Assembly (NCBI GenBank): GCA_039654915.1
Contig: CM077594.1
Coordinates: 95,618,893 to 95,682,892 of the forward strand
Direction of reading: 5' to 3'
Source: Aquilaria yunnanensis
Lineage: Eukaryota > Streptophyta > Magnoliopsida > Malvales > Thymelaeaceae
Length of the DNA: 64,000 nucleotides
Shown: positions 1 to 13,665 of the stretch, piece by piece
Layout of the letters: every line of letters starts with the position of its first letter
Position numbering within the stretch: the first letter of the stretch is position 1
Translations under genes and position numbers: made by a program
The notes under the pieces: generated by a model
Databases searched by the model: none
What the model saw: the letters and a program-made list of their open reading frames with translations, nothing else
Told to the model about the DNA's origin: nothing

Positions 1-1063
1 TCGAAACCATGCCTACAACTTTGAAACTTTATTATCAGAGAAAATTTGGGAAGAAGAATGAGTCTATATTATCTGTATTTTAACTCCCCTAAATTATGTG
101 CTTGGGACAGTTGGAGTTTAAAGTATCATTTATGTATAATATGGTCATCTATGACTATCATAGTTAAAGAGGAAACCATGTGGCATTTTGGACACACCAT
201 AAGGGTAGTAAGTGCCACAGAAGAAAGTTCTGTCCAAAATAATGCTTAAACTGATGGTATGAACAAAAATAAAACATACTAGTTGAATTAAGGGACTTTA
301 AGAGGATGAAAAGATAGGTAGAGGACTACTTAGGATGAATCTAAAGTTAAGGGACTATATTTAGATTTTACCCTTTGTTGTTTGTTGGAGGCAATTCACT
401 CTTTTTAAAGTTCAATCACTCTCGCAAGATGATCACATCTTGAGGGCATGTATTGTAATTTTCCTAGTTCCAACCTGTTTCACATTTTGTTAAGCTTAAA
501 ATACATTTTCAGTCTTTGAATTTCTACCCTTTCATGTGTTAGTCGCTAGGTTCAACCTGTGTTGAGTTTTAGTCCTCAAACTTAATAACTACTTCATTAA
601 GTTTTTTCTATTGCTCTCTTAGTCCCCAAACTTTTTTTTTTATTTTTCTTATGTACTATCTTTGAAAGCAAAACAATGGTCACCATCAATTTTTAAACTT
701 TCAATATCTAAAGCTTTTCTCTTGGCTTAACTATACAAATAAGCACTCAACTTGTCAAACTCGTAAAAGTTAGTCTATGACTCAGGACTTAGTAAATTTA
801 AGTCCCTGAATTGTACAAAATGTCAGGAGTTGATTCATCCACTCAAATGCTTTGATGGAAATATTACAAAAGCCAATATTATCTATTTTCATTTGTCAAA
901 AAAGGTCCTCTTAGTTCAGTAAAATCTAAATACATTATCTCCTATTTTAACTATTTTAACCTCTAGTGATCTCAAGATAGTCACAAATCATCTCCCCTTT
1001 TTACAATGTGCTTCAAGTTGGAGAGCCAATATATGTTTACGCCCTTCCCTTTCAACAAAAAAG
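1..1063. other. AT-rich intergenic DNA, no gene seen
   Basis: No ORF here resembles a protein; the longest is 67 codons and has no recognisable motif. Phrases such as 'agggactatatttagattttaccc' near 350-372 look like the terminal repeat of a Mutator-like MITE whose other end would lie outside the window. That is only suggestive. Confidence 0.5.
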
Positions 1064-1649
1064 GAGTAAATTGCATAAATGGTCTCTAACATTTAGTCAT
1101 TGTTTTCTTTTAGTCCATAACCTATTGAATATTATATTTTGGTCCTAAACCTATTAAAATTGTTTCATTTTGGTCATTTGTTAGATGAAATTTACTAGAT
1201 TAGAATAATTGTTTGACTAAAAATTTTGAAATTATAATTTAAATATTTGATAACTGTCTTCCAGTAAATTTAAATAGTTTAATATTTTTTATAGTAAATA
1301 GACAATTTAAATTAATATTTTTTTCTTTTTGAATGAAATAAATTTAATTTACAGGGAGAAAAAAAGTAATTTAAATTTTTCACTAACTGTAAAAAAAATT
1401 ATTATACAAATTAAATTTATTATAAGATGGTTACTGGATAGTTTAAATTATGATATAAAAATTTGTTATAAGACAAATACTCTGAGTTAATAATTTTCAT
1501 CAAATTGGGACAAAAATGAAACATTTTTAATAGATTTACGACTAAATGAAATGTTTTAATAGGTTTAGGCCTAAAATAGAACATTCAATAGGTTAGGAAC
1601 TAAAAGGAAACAATGACTAAAAATTGGATACCATTTATAAAATTTACTC
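1064..1649. mobile_element. Mutator-type MITE with 10-bp target duplication
   Basis: A 586-bp element with long terminal inverted repeats. It starts gagtaaattgcataaatgg and ends with the imperfect reverse complement, finishing aatttactc. The inverted similarity extends more than 100 bp inward from both ends. It is flanked by a perfect 10-bp direct repeat, aacaaaaaag, at 1054-1063 and 1650-1659. Target duplications of 9-11 bp with long inverted repeats are the hallmark of Mutator-like elements. There is no coding capacity, so it is non-autonomous. The target is A-rich, so some of the flank identity could be chance. Confidence 0.75.
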
Positions 1650-1750
1650 AACAAAAAAGAGATGTTTTTATATAAAAACAAAAAAAAAACAAAGAACAAG
1701 AAATAACAAAAGAAAATAGACGCATATTAGAGACATAGAGATATCTTTTA

Positions 1751-2415
1751 CTCCCCCTGTCCTACAATTTTTTCACCATTTCTATTTGACACGTAATTTA
1801 AGAATGCTTGTGAAATTACTAATTTGCCCTTGTTTTCCCTTGTATATTTACTAATTTGCCCATGCTCCACCTAAGCAACAACGCACAATAGACGACTGGC
1901 TTATCGCTTCTTCTTCATTGATCATCACCTCGTTACGATTCGTTGCCTCAGTCCATTGCTCGTTGCCGGAGTAAGATTCTAGCGTCGAATCGATTGTCAC
2001 AATTTTCAGCCATGATTTGATCTTTGCGATTCCAGTAACAAATCATTGATTTGGCCTCCTCCGATGTCACCTCATATCGATTGTCAATCCAGCCTCCTTC
2101 GAACTTGCCTCATATCATCGATCCGGCCTCCTTCGATCTCGCTTCATATAGTTAATTCGGCCACCTCTATGACCTCGCTTCATCATGTTATCGCCTCTCG
2201 CCTCTGATGTACCCTGTCGCTCATCGTCCTGATCTCTTCACCCCGTCGCCCCAATTGTCCGTTTCGACCACACTGGAAGTAGCCAACAAAGGGACCGGAG
2301 AAACAGAATGAGAACAAAACGAACGATAGTAGATGGGAAAAGGGTATAATTGTAAAGTTGTCTAATAAAAGTTTCTAAAAAAGGAAATGGTGCAAGCAAT
2401 ATAGGGCGAAGGGAG
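1751..2415. mobile_element. Stowaway-like (Tc1/mariner) MITE
   Basis: A 665-bp AT-flanked element beginning ctccccctgtcctacaattt and ending gcgaagggag, flanked by TA on both sides. These ends are degenerate versions of the CTCCCTCCGTCCC Stowaway/mariner terminus. The interior (about 1900-2280) is GC-richer than its surroundings, with repeated 'ggcctcct-tcgat' phrases, so it may carry a captured or tandemly duplicated insert. No protein is recognisable. Confidence 0.6.
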
Positions 2416-5094
2416 TATTTCATTAATTTTGACAAGACTTAAAAGCAAATTCTATCGAATCTAGAAGAGCCATTTTTTACTCTTTTTAGTTCTAATCCAT
2501 TTTGGTTTTTTTTTTTGTGTTTTCTATCATTAGATGATATTTTTTGTGGGCATAAATTCAACTTTCATCACCTAGTATATTTCTGATAACAATCCAAATA
2601 TCTAGGCTACACTTATGCTTAAGCGTTGTTCTCCTCTAGCAAATTTGATTTCGTTCATGATTTGAGGGCTTTTTCTTTAGTAGGTTCTAAATCAAGATTA
2701 TTCTAGGTTTCTGCCTTTAAATAGTTCCAATTTCATCTGGTGGTTGTTGTGTGAGATTTCAACAACCAATGGCTAGATTTGTTATTGAACCTAGCTCTAA
2801 ATCTTGATTAGCGTCAACGTCCACATGTGGCCAAGGTTTTATTAACTTTTTTTTATTAGTGTGCATTAGGTTTCAGAGCAATGGAAAGAAATCCATAACA
2901 TGAAATGCAAAAGGATTAAACCATTTATGTTTTGGCTGAGATTGTCAGAGGTTGATGAAAGAGATAACATATTTGTAAACTTCAGAGCAAAAGGAGGCTA
3001 TTGTGAAAAATAATAAGAGATAATAGAGGCTTTGGTAATATTTACATATGGGCGTTGGAGTTGATGGGCCAACTCATGGCATTTTGCAAAGTTTAGCGAC
3101 TTGAATTTACTGAGTCATGAGTCATGGACTAACTCATGCGAGCTGAGTAGGTTCAAGGACTATATGTATAGTTAAGCCTTTTCTTTTTCCTCTTTTAGTC
3201 TATAACTTTTTGGCCAATTTTTTTCTTTTATTTTCTTTTAATCTCTATTAAGTTAATGATTGTTCCGTTAATTGATTAAAATAAATTAGGCATAATTTTT
3301 ATGTTTTTTTTCATAACTTTTCATTATTAATAATTGAGTTTTATCAAGGATTATGAAATACACCTAGTGCATATGCATCAAGCTTAAAATTGTTATGTTT
3401 CCATTAGATATGGATAAAGAAGGAAAGAGACTATGAGCATAAGTCAACCATTATAATGATACTTATTATAACTTCCTATTTTTCAAATTGGTAAACATGA
3501 TAATTATCTTTATCAACTTAATTATTAAATCTAATAATTATAAAAAATGAATTTTGAAAATGATAAATATGGTAATTATTTAAAAAGATGTTATTCATCC
3601 GATTTTTTGCTACAAATAATTGTGTTCATATAGTTTCATACATTTGGAACTCAGTTTTGTACAATATGTTACAAATTTAATACATTATGAATTCAGTTTT
3701 ATATTGGAAAAGTTTTTGCTAGATTTTATGAGGAAGATTCAATTTCAAATAATAGGAAGCCATTTTTGTTAAATAGATATTTAGTTTCGTACATCAACAT
3801 TTAAATTTCATATTGCACAAAACCAGTTTCGTATATCAAAATCTCAATTCTTACACTTACAAAATATGAATTCAGTTTCATACAATTTGTACCAATTGGT
3901 AATTGTGGTGAAATTACTCTCACCAAGCAATTTTTTCTCACACCAGGGATGGCTTGGAGGCAGTGGTGGACCGAGAGTTGAACCTTGCCAATGATGTAAA
4001 GTCGATGGCAGAGAAAGAGGTCGTAGTTCCAATGAGTTGAGGTAGTAGTGGACGCTGGTGCTGCATTTTAAGGCCTATTAAGGAAGGACTAACTCCAGTT
4101 CTACTAAGAGAAACAGGCTTCTGGATTCTAAAATTACAAATTAAGAGCCAATTCATTTTAATTTGCATTAATTGACTTATTTTTACTTTTATTTTTTTTT
4201 TAAAACCAATTTCATTTGAAAACCAATATTATGTAGATGCAATAATTCATTTGAAAACAAATTTTTTTAATATTATTAATTTTTATTTTAAATATCTAAA
4301 ACTAAAAAAATTTATAAAAATTTAGTTAAACTAAAATCACCGCTCACCCCTCTACTTTGGATGCTCCCTTCCACTTGAAGTTGTCTGCATAAGATTTTGG
4401 CTGCAAGAATTTCAAACAAAGAAAACGAAAACTTTACTACTTAAAAAAACAAAAAGAAAGAAAAACAGGCCCATCAATAGCATCACCCATTCCATCTGGC
4501 AGAGTATTCCAGAAACGATAGTAGGAATAGGAGAAATTAGACTAACGGTAGAGGGGAGGAGTGAATGAGTCACCTTGAGGATTAATTAGAGGTCGGTAAT
4601 AATTTCTCGTTTAAATGACCCGATGGAAATACTCAATTCTCATTCTTATTTTGTGATTTGTTCTTGCGAATTTAAGAGTTCTTCCGTTTCATTTCGTTGG
4701 AGAGAGGGGGAAAGGAGGAAGTGGATGGTGGAATAAGGAAAACTAAGAATTTAGGAGGATTTGTAGTGTTGGATAAAAATTTAGTGATTAAGTTAGGTAT
4801 TTTATCTTTTTTTGTATACAATTTTGCCATATATACATGTCACGTATGTTGTCACATCACCAAATGTTCAAAATCATCATACAACTAGACAAAGCTAATG
4901 GCAGTGGACAATATTTAGTTAAAAGATAACGTTGGTTAACTAATTTAATTGCAAAAAAATTACAACAATTGATATCCGTTACCGCAAAAATGGTAGTAGG
5001 AGATTTACTGCTTTTGCCTAAAATAAAATATTAAAAGGCGTGAAACAAAAAAAAAAATACTACATGGTAGATCTTGTTTTGCTCTGAGGACCAC
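2416..5094. other. AT-rich intergenic DNA with degenerate short repeats
   Basis: No gene is recognised. At about 3600-3880 the phrase 'cagttt(c/t)(a/g)tac' recurs at irregular spacing (cagttttgtac, cagttttatat, agtttcgtac, cagtttcgtat, cagtttcatac), which suggests an eroded minisatellite. Short ORFs at 3844-4168 and 4697-4888 have no motif and sit in low-complexity DNA. Confidence 0.5.
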
Positions 5095-6140
5095 AAGAAA
5101 CCTTTTACTCCTATGAACTATAGTGATTCAGACAGTTTGACCCCCTGAACTATAAAGTAAATCAATTCAAATCTTGTACTTTGACAAATCGGTCACTTTA
5201 GTACTTTGACTCAGTGATCTAATGCTTGTGATTAACATTTGTCTATTGATGAAAAGAAAAAATTATGCAATAGTCACAAACAAACTATATTTGTTCTCTT
5301 TTTCACCTTAAACTTTTATCTCCAACACCCAAGCCACCATCTCCACGCATCTAGCGATCTCTTCTACCGTCGTACCCTTTGCTGTTGATCGAATATTAAT
5401 TCATGGGGTATGATTTGCAGACATTACTTGCTCCTGGGTTCTAATTCCACTAGATCTATGGAGAACTCATCCATTTGTCATTTGGGAATTCTTCAATTTG
5501 CATCGATTATCTCGATCGGACCTGATTATAATGCCCACCTAATGAAACCGGAGTAGAAGCCTTGCTCGATTGGACTAGAGCTTGGAAGAGAGGGCGGGGG
5601 ATGAGGCATGGGGGACGAACTTGGAGCACTTAAAGGTGGCACCGGGTCAAGCGCCTTACTATATTTGATACCTAGAGAGGAGAGGAGGAAGAGTAAGGAA
5701 ACATAGGCCAAAGTATGGTTGGTGGTGTGGAAACGGGAAAATAAAGGGACGCTAGAAAGGGGCTGCTGCTGTAGAGGCAGAGGCCAGAGGGTAGAAATGG
5801 GCGGAGGAAGGTACGCTGGGAGAGGCCTGTTGCTATAGAGGTGGGAGAAGAATGAGGTGAAGGAGAAAGGTAAGAAAGGATGGTGAGGGTGAGGAAGCGA
5901 AGGCCAGAGTGTGGCTAGTGGGCTGCTAGATGAGCGGAAGAGGGGATGTGTGCAAAGAACCCTGCTCCTCCGTTAAATTACTTATGCCATCCATAGGCAC
6001 GTGCACTCATGTGAAGTTGTTTTTCAGTTGAAGGACTAAAGTGACCAATTTCATAAAGTTTCAGATTTGAATTGATGCAGTTCATAGTTCGTTGTCTAAA
6101 TTGTCCAGTTTATTATAGTTCAGGGAAGCACTAGGTATTT
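5095..6140. mobile_element. Degenerate inverted-repeat element, about 1 kb
   Basis: The left side (about 5110-5215) reads '...tcaattcaaatcttgtactttgacaaatcggtcactttagta'. The reverse complement of the right side (about 6030-6130) reads '...tcaattcaaatctgaaactttatgaaattggtcactttagtc'. Both also carry 'gaactata' phrases at the outer ends. This is a terminal-inverted-repeat transposon of the 'gene-like filler' type. The GC-rich interior at 5530-5950 may be captured sequence, and I recognise no protein in it. Ends and target duplication could not be fixed. Confidence 0.5.
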
Positions 6141-8558
6141 AGGCCAAAAATGAAATGAAAATTTAAACATTTTACCACAGTCACTCATTCTCATATAGAT
6201 ACACTTCCTCTAATGGTAGCCAGTTTGCACAAATCAAGAAGGGCACGTGGCAACGTACGAGAGAGAAGGTATGAAGGAGAGGGCGAATCATCGCTTCTGT
6301 GCAAATGATGCTTGCTACAACAACATACTAATATACTGAAATTATTAATCTCATGATTCAACCAAACTAGCCATTTAGCATAAATTTGTTAAGCCTTGAT
6401 GATGAGTCTGAGGCTTAATACGGTCAGCACGTTGCCAGTGTTCATCCATTAAGACATTTCAAAACCATATCCATGAAATCGAAAGGTAGTCATCGTTTTG
6501 TCACGGCAGACTGTTATCGGTGTAACTTTACAACAAAGAATGCAGGACGATCAATGACGTGAAACCAATGCTTACAAGTTCAGGAACCAATGGTTTAGAA
6601 GAAAATGTGTCTAGTTCTGGACATTGCTAGAGATCAAACCTTGCATAATGGTCATTGTTCTCCCTCCAAAAATCTCTTCAGCTTTCCGTAATGTCCCTTG
6701 GATACACGAAAATAAAGCACGCATAAAAAATTAAATACTATCTTTTCCAGCCAACACTAGAACAGCAACTAGAGCATGCAAAGCCATCAGAAGCACAGGG
6801 ACTTGCACAACTTGTTCTGTTCATCTATCTAGGAACTGGTAAATAGAAATACAAGCACAAGTGAACTCAAGATGCTATCTGAATATGTATTAAAAGAGGT
6901 TCAGCAACTCTTTTTTAAGCTGCTTCCTTCCAAAATTGTAACGTTGTACTTACATATAAATAATAAAATAAATCTTTGAAAATAATAAAACTTTGGACCA
7001 GAATCAGAAAACGTAAACAGATTCCATCAAGGGCTAAGGGGAAGTACTCAACAGTAAAACGAAGAGGAAATTGATGCGAAAAAAGGTTGCCTCCCTATCC
7101 TGACATCATGTGACCTTTAAACCAAAGGAAACAGAAAAATTGAGATGTCGAAGATGTAATTTATGCTCCTACCTGATGAAGTTGGGTTTGCAGTAATACG
7201 TTGAACTCCAGCCTATGCAGAACAAAGAATGTTGAAGTCATGCCTAAGAATTGCAATAATCTTTTGGGAAATCTACTGGAAGTAAACTTACAAAGCCATC
7301 TTCATTCTCTTGCAGTGACTGCATAAGCATCCTTGTGAAAACCTCCAACTGCAATCATTCAGAGCAGTGAGACTTCACTATGCATTTCCCTGGTATGTCA
7401 TAGCTCATCTGACCTTATTCCCCCCCAACCCTGTTGCTCTCTTACTTTCTAAAAAGTAAAAAGTCTTCAAAATCATATTTCACATCTTCAAAATTGTACT
7501 CACTTAATACTAGCATAGTTTCATACAGCAATCAGACAAATCAATGTTTAAAATTAACCAATAAAATTAGTACCTACGTCACACAAAGCGCCTCAAGGGG
7601 GAGTAGGGAATCAGAGCAAGTGAGAGCAGGGAAACATCACATTTTACAAATTAAGTAAAAGTGTTTTAAAAATGAGAGCGATAGCAGCAGTTGTCAGTTG
7701 AGCACGAGAGCGGCACCAAGACTCAAAATAAAATAATAGTGTAACTTAAATTTGCTCAATACAACCATGCGAGACATTACACTATAAAAGGATTTAAGTG
7801 AAACAACTGGCAGATCTTCTACACGGCTGTGAACCCATTGAATCTGTATGCAATCGAGTTGGCCTTACACGATTCTGTTGTCTCGTATGAATCGTTGGGT
7901 ACTGTTATAAAATTGGTGTGAGACAACAGCTATTTGTGTGGAAATTGTACGATATAGTATAGACGAATCACATCAAACCTATGTGTGCGGTGGCTTAAGA
8001 TTTCTTAGTTTGGAAATCATAAAAAATCTTGGAAAGAGATTAGTATGAAATCATTAGAGAGATTTCTGTGTAACAATTTCACACTTTCCTAGGAAATGTT
8101 TAATAAAATCTCCTAACTTGGCGTCACAGGAGTATATCCTCCAATCCCAGTGGGGTCGCAGTGTAATTAGAACCAATGTGAAGTTGACCCTTTTTTTGGC
8201 ACTCCTACATTTATATCTAGAATTATATAAACGTATGAAAAAAATTCTTCAATTTCTAGACCTTCACTTCTTGAAAAACCTTATCTACATTAGTTTTTTT
8301 ATTCATCTCCTCTCAACACGATGGTTCTAGCAAATGCAATGCATGAACCCAGAGTTCTGTCGACAACACATAATAGCATTTCAATTACTAAACATACCAA
8401 TAGAAAAAAAAACCTATCACATTTCCACCAACCTCTGTCTATCAGCTCTCTTCTTAACAGGTTTACCAATGACTCACTTGTTCACTGAATTGGAAATAAA
8501 TCTAGTATAACCCGATTTTATGAAAAATGTACAATAAATGATTCAAGAAAATCAAAAA
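6141..8558. other. Intergenic DNA 3' of the BLISTER homolog
   Basis: I see no coding exon or RNA gene I can support. The segment 6400-7400 has intron- or UTR-like composition and could include downstream sequence of the minus-strand gene that follows, but nothing in the sequence proves it. Confidence 0.4.
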
Positions 8559-8790
8559 CTCTCTTCGTCCTATATTCTTTGCACCATTCATATTTTAGCA
8601 ATTAAGTTATAATTTTTTATTTTCAACATTTTAATATATAAATGAAAAACCTTTATTTAAAAATGATAAATCAAGACATATTGTTTCTAAATATATTTTT
8701 TTAAAATTTTTTCTAGCAAATACTAATATAAATAAATTCAAATCAAACTCTATAAAAAAGTGAAATGATATAAAGAATATGGAACGGAGA
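8559..8790. mobile_element. Stowaway-like MITE, degenerate
   Basis: A 232-bp element beginning ctctcttcgtcctatattct and ending gaatatggaacggaga. The two ends are imperfect inverted repeats and match an eroded CTCCCTCCGTCC-type terminus. A TA follows the right end. It lies about 400 bp downstream of the BLISTER stop. Confidence 0.5.
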
Positions 8791-11700
8791 TAATATATCT
8801 TTATTGTCCCTAAAGGCATGTCAAAGACCATACACCTATCATAATGGCTCAAGCCGAAAAGCACTGCAAGCTCTGGCGTTCAATATCTTTCACTTCTTTC
8901 CAACTTAGAAACACTAGCATCCCATCAAATTTCTGTCCCAAGAACTGCTCCTTGCATCAAGGGACCTTCTTTCATCATCCTCTCGAACAATGGACAAAAA
9001 TTTTACAAACAACAGGAGTTGGCTCATGGCAAAGCACTTGTATTGGCCGAGGAACAAGAATATTAATTGGCTGTGTTTTAATGACTACTCAAAACACACA
9101 TATTTGATCGCACGCTTATCAAACTATCAGCACAAATGGAAATGCAGGGGAAGCATCCGCTGACCTCTAACTCGTGACAAGACATTCAAATAGGGCTTGA
9201 CACACGCTTGCTGATTCTTCGTCTTGAAGGGCCTCCAGGAAAAAACTTCATAATCTAGCCCAAGACCATTTCCACTACCTGTTAGAAATCGTAGAAGAAA
9301 CAACAACAATTTAATACACCCCAGGTGATGAAGACGTAGGAAGTCAAGTAGCCAAGGCAGTTGTATCATGTTAACATTTTATTTCTTAAGCACTTAGGTT
9401 AAGCATTATAGAGATGGCACAGAAAGGTCCAAAATGGTGATAAGATGGATGGTCCATAGCCACAACAGTTGATCCACACACTTAGAGAGAGCGAGATAGA
9501 GAAAACCTCATCACCCTCATCGGCAAATGCAGAGGTGTCATGCATGGTGCGCGTGGCAGCTTGTCTTGAAGATACATTCTCGCCAGCAATACTTTGAGCA
9601 GCCAGAAGCTCTAATCTCTGAGTTTGAGCCTCAAGTTTTTTAGTCAATTCTTTGTTCAACTCCTTCGTGAATTCAAATGTAGAATTAAATATTTTTAGAA
9701 TGATAATAAATCCAGGTCATATAAATAAAAAAATAGAAACGTTGCCCTACCCACCCACCCACCCAAACCCACACAAATTCATATAAGAAAATACAAGTTT
9801 CTGCTATTTTTTTATGATGGTGATGATATTAATGAGCCTGATCCAATAGGCAAAATGATTTGGATACGTTAGTTACCATACATGGGTTTTTGTCCAAGTA
9901 TAATAAAAGGTTCAACGCCTGCCCCCACACACACATAATAATACCAGAATGGCAATGGAGGAAAGTGATCAATGAGAAGAAGATACATAATCTCTTATCA
10001 CATCAAAGATTTCTGAGGAAGCCCAACCACTGACATTTTATGAATCCTTAAAGACTATATAGATCTATAAACAGCTTGAAATCGTTTACATAGCGCCACA
10101 AAGGTAGAGGAGAAAAGAAAAGGCAGATTTACTCCTGCAGAATAACAAAATCAGACCCAGTTTTGCTAGCTTCACTAACACTTTCACGTATCAAAGACCA
10201 AAGAAGAGTTTCTGCTATCATTCCATTGGATGAATCTAGTAATAGGGCATGGGGATAGAAAATTAGAGCTTGTTGCAAGAGCAAACACTACTATCAGAAA
10301 GGCCCTTTAGACTGAACCTTCTGACCTCAAGAAAATTCACAATTACAATAAATGCATGCTCTTTTCCCCATTTTCATTCACTTTGTAGAACAAGAACAGC
10401 CTTCCATAACTGCTCATAATCCTTAAGTACTCCCACAAAAGTTACCACTAATTGCTGCCATATATGTGATGTGGTTACCAACATACTGCAAACGGTATAA
10501 CTGACACTCAGATAAATAAACTAAAACTATTAGGAAAATATACACGCTGCAAATTGCTGGTTGTTTGTTGGCCCATAGCAGTTTCCATAACAAATAAATG
10601 GATAAAGGAAATCACCTTCAACTTGGAAGTTTGAGATAACTCAGATGACAGAGCATGCACCAACTCTTCTTTTTCTACTGCTAACTGAAATAAGAGAAGA
10701 CACAGCATGAATTCGACAATTCCCTAAGCATGAGGGAAATCAGCACTAAATCTTTGTTCCAATAAGGAACCCACAGATGAAAAGCTACCTCAGAGACTAA
10801 AGCATTGATGTTTTCAATTGTTCTTCTCTGATCCGGACGAATATTTGTAGATAATGCTTCAAGTTCAGGTGGCAAGATGAAATTAGAGACTTCACTTCCC
10901 AGTACTGATGGAGCATCATACGTTTCCTGGTTAAGAGGTGAAACAGAAACTGCATTTTCTGCATAAACACAAATTCAAAGCCTATCACTTTGCTAAAATA
11001 ATGTGCCATGCATTCCGAATATTTGAGCCTCCAATCTTCTCATAAGCAAGTTGGTTAATACCATCAATATGACCCCATTTTATTGTGATAATCTTTCCAC
11101 TTTATGGTAAAGCACTAAACCACTAACTAAAATCATGTACGAGTTTAAGTCAACATTTATTTGTGCCAGTTTTTGTTTCACTTAAACAAATGGGGCAACT
11201 CTGTAACAAAGAGACATCTTACCCAGATCATCTGTTGATGTCCACGTATCTTTCTTGCAAATGGTGACCTTAGTTTCAGAAGCTTTTCCACCTGCAGAAG
11301 CTTTCCGTAGCTTGGACTGCAAAACTTTCCTCTCTGCATGTATATAAACAAAAATGTATCATAAGCCCACAACCACAAATAGAGGACACAAATACCAGAA
11401 AGCACATAAAATAAACTGTCATATGAACAACAAAACCCGCATCCTCACCTTCTTGAAGAGCGTCAATAGTCAACTTGAAATCCTGACGATCATTCTCCAG
11501 GCTAGACATTTTCTTCCTGTAAATCCAAATGCCATTACACCACACTGATTCAATTACAAGAAGGCCCCAACATGCCAACTTTGACTGTTTATGGAACAAT
11601 GCAACTTTGACAAGAGATAATCCCAAGAGGACTTTGGCAATCATACACTCTACCCTCTGCGTTTTAAAAAACTTGATGGATTACCTTGCAAGGTTGAGAT

Positions 11701-11832
11701 TCTAGTGCTGAACCATCAAGTTTATTGTAATGCAGAGAGCAGAGTGCATAGGATTAGCTTGCAAGGTTGAGGTTCTAATGCTAAACCTTCAAGTTTATGT
11801 AACGTAGAGAGTAGAGTGAATGGAAAAATATA

Positions 11833-12105
11833 CTCATTCCGTCCCAAATAATTGCCCAGTAGACAAAAGCTTATGGTTCAAGGATGTTACAAGAAATGCA
11901 GTTTTTCATTGGTCAAACTGTGTATCATACCAATCTTAACCTTCATCCACCATATCTATGTTTTTGTGGTCTAACTTCTCTAATATAAGCATGTAAGGGT
12001 AAAATAGTCAAGGTATTAAATTGAGTCTTCTAATTATAGAAGTGGACAATTAAAAAGGGACAACTCAAAATAGAAAAATGGAAAATTATTTTGCGATTAA
12101 GGGAG
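11833..12105. mobile_element. Stowaway-like MITE inside a BLISTER intron
   Basis: A 273-bp element starting ctcattccgtcccaaataat and ending attttgcgattaagggag, with TA on both sides (11831-11832 and 12106-12107). The ends are degenerate inverted repeats of the CTCCCTCCGTCCC class. It sits in the intron between exons 12376-12300 and 11516-11449 and does not touch the exons. Confidence 0.65.
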
Positions 12106-13587
12106 TATCTTCCCTTTACTATAATTCAGAAAAAAGTATAACTAATAAGCATATTAAAGGATGCCAAGGGAGCACCAAATGTGAACGAAATTTAACGATT
12201 TTTTATGCACCAAAGGAAAAAAATCATAGAACATATCCCACCCAAAAAAGGGAAAAGAACTAACTGTACAGTAAAGAAGAAAGGAAAATAGAAGCATACT
12301 TGAATGAAGAGATTTCATCCTGTGCATTCTCCAACTGCTTCTCCAATTTTAGTTCATTGGACCTCAGTTTAAGCGCCTAGGATAGCAAAATAAACAATTA
12401 AAAGTTTACCCTCCAATAAAGACATACACAAACACAAGGAATTATATGTGTTTCCATGTATGTCAGCAGACAGATAAATTACGTAGAAATTATACCAAAT
12501 TGTGAAATAGGGCCAGTGAAACCTTTTTTTCTCTTTTTTTTCTCAGAACACAATCCAGTGAAACCCAAAAAAGACAATAATCTTAAGCAAACTATGCAAA
12601 CCCTTTCATGTAAAGAACAGCAAGCAGCAATCTCTGCTGTATTCAAGCTGACATATGCTTTATGGAATTTATGAAAATAGAAGTAAGCAGTACATTTAAA
12701 AACACTGTTTACAGAAAGATGGTTTTGTCGCCCTGAAAAATATACCTTCTCCTCTAAACCAGTAACTTCAGAAGCCATTATGCCGGCACGTTCATCAGCT
12801 GCGCTACATTCCAGTCGTGCATTTGTGTATTCCATTCTGAAGGACTCAAGTTCTGCCTGCCACCATAAACATTAGACAGAATTTGCACATCATGAAATGG
12901 TCCAAACACCAAAACAAGGGGTAATTTATACAACTTGAACTAGTAGCCTAAAAAAGAAAAAGATTCACCAGTTGGGCCCTCATTTCTTCCTGTAAATTTT
13001 CCACGTCAGATTTTAGTTGGTTGACAACTCCTCTCTGAAAAGAGTAAAGACAAAACAAAGTTGGAGGAGAAAACACATAAATAAAGGAAGCAATACAAGA
13101 CAGACACGAACATTAGAATATTTATAAATCATGACAGGATACAATCCAAAGGGTAAAGGAGAGAAGAATCACAACTCCTTGGAGTAGCCAGTGATTATAT
13201 ACTCATAATGATAAAAGCATTGCATTGCCATCCAAACCTGCTGATTATAATTATCTGTTAGAGATGAGTTTTCAGTTGCCAAAGATTCTGCTAATGACCA
13301 TGATGCCTCAAGAGCTCGTTGCAAGGAAAATTTTTCTTCAGTTAGATCTTTCAATGTGCTGCATAATTGATATGGAATCAAATATCTAATAGTTTTCTAA
13401 GAAAAAACAAAAATTTAACACAGAAATGATAGCCTGGATGTGTCTATAATTACTGGAAATAGGATATGATGAAATCATGTCTCACCATAATAAGGATAAA
13501 AATAAAATAACATAAAATAAAGCAATAGGAGGAAGCATTAATCTCAGGGGTTTCTTCCCAAGTCAAGATCAAGGGAATTACATGAGC

Positions 13588-13665
13588 CTCTCTCTCTCTC
13601 TCTCACACACACACACGCGCGCGTGCACGCACATGCATGTGGGTGCTTGTGCATGCACCCGCATG
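13588..13665. repeat. Compound microsatellite (CT)n(CA)n(CG)n
   Basis: A run of CT dinucleotides passes directly into CA and then alternating CG/TG/CA steps. It lies in a BLISTER intron. Alternating purine-pyrimidine tracts of this kind can adopt Z-DNA in vitro; whether this one does is not shown. Confidence 0.85.
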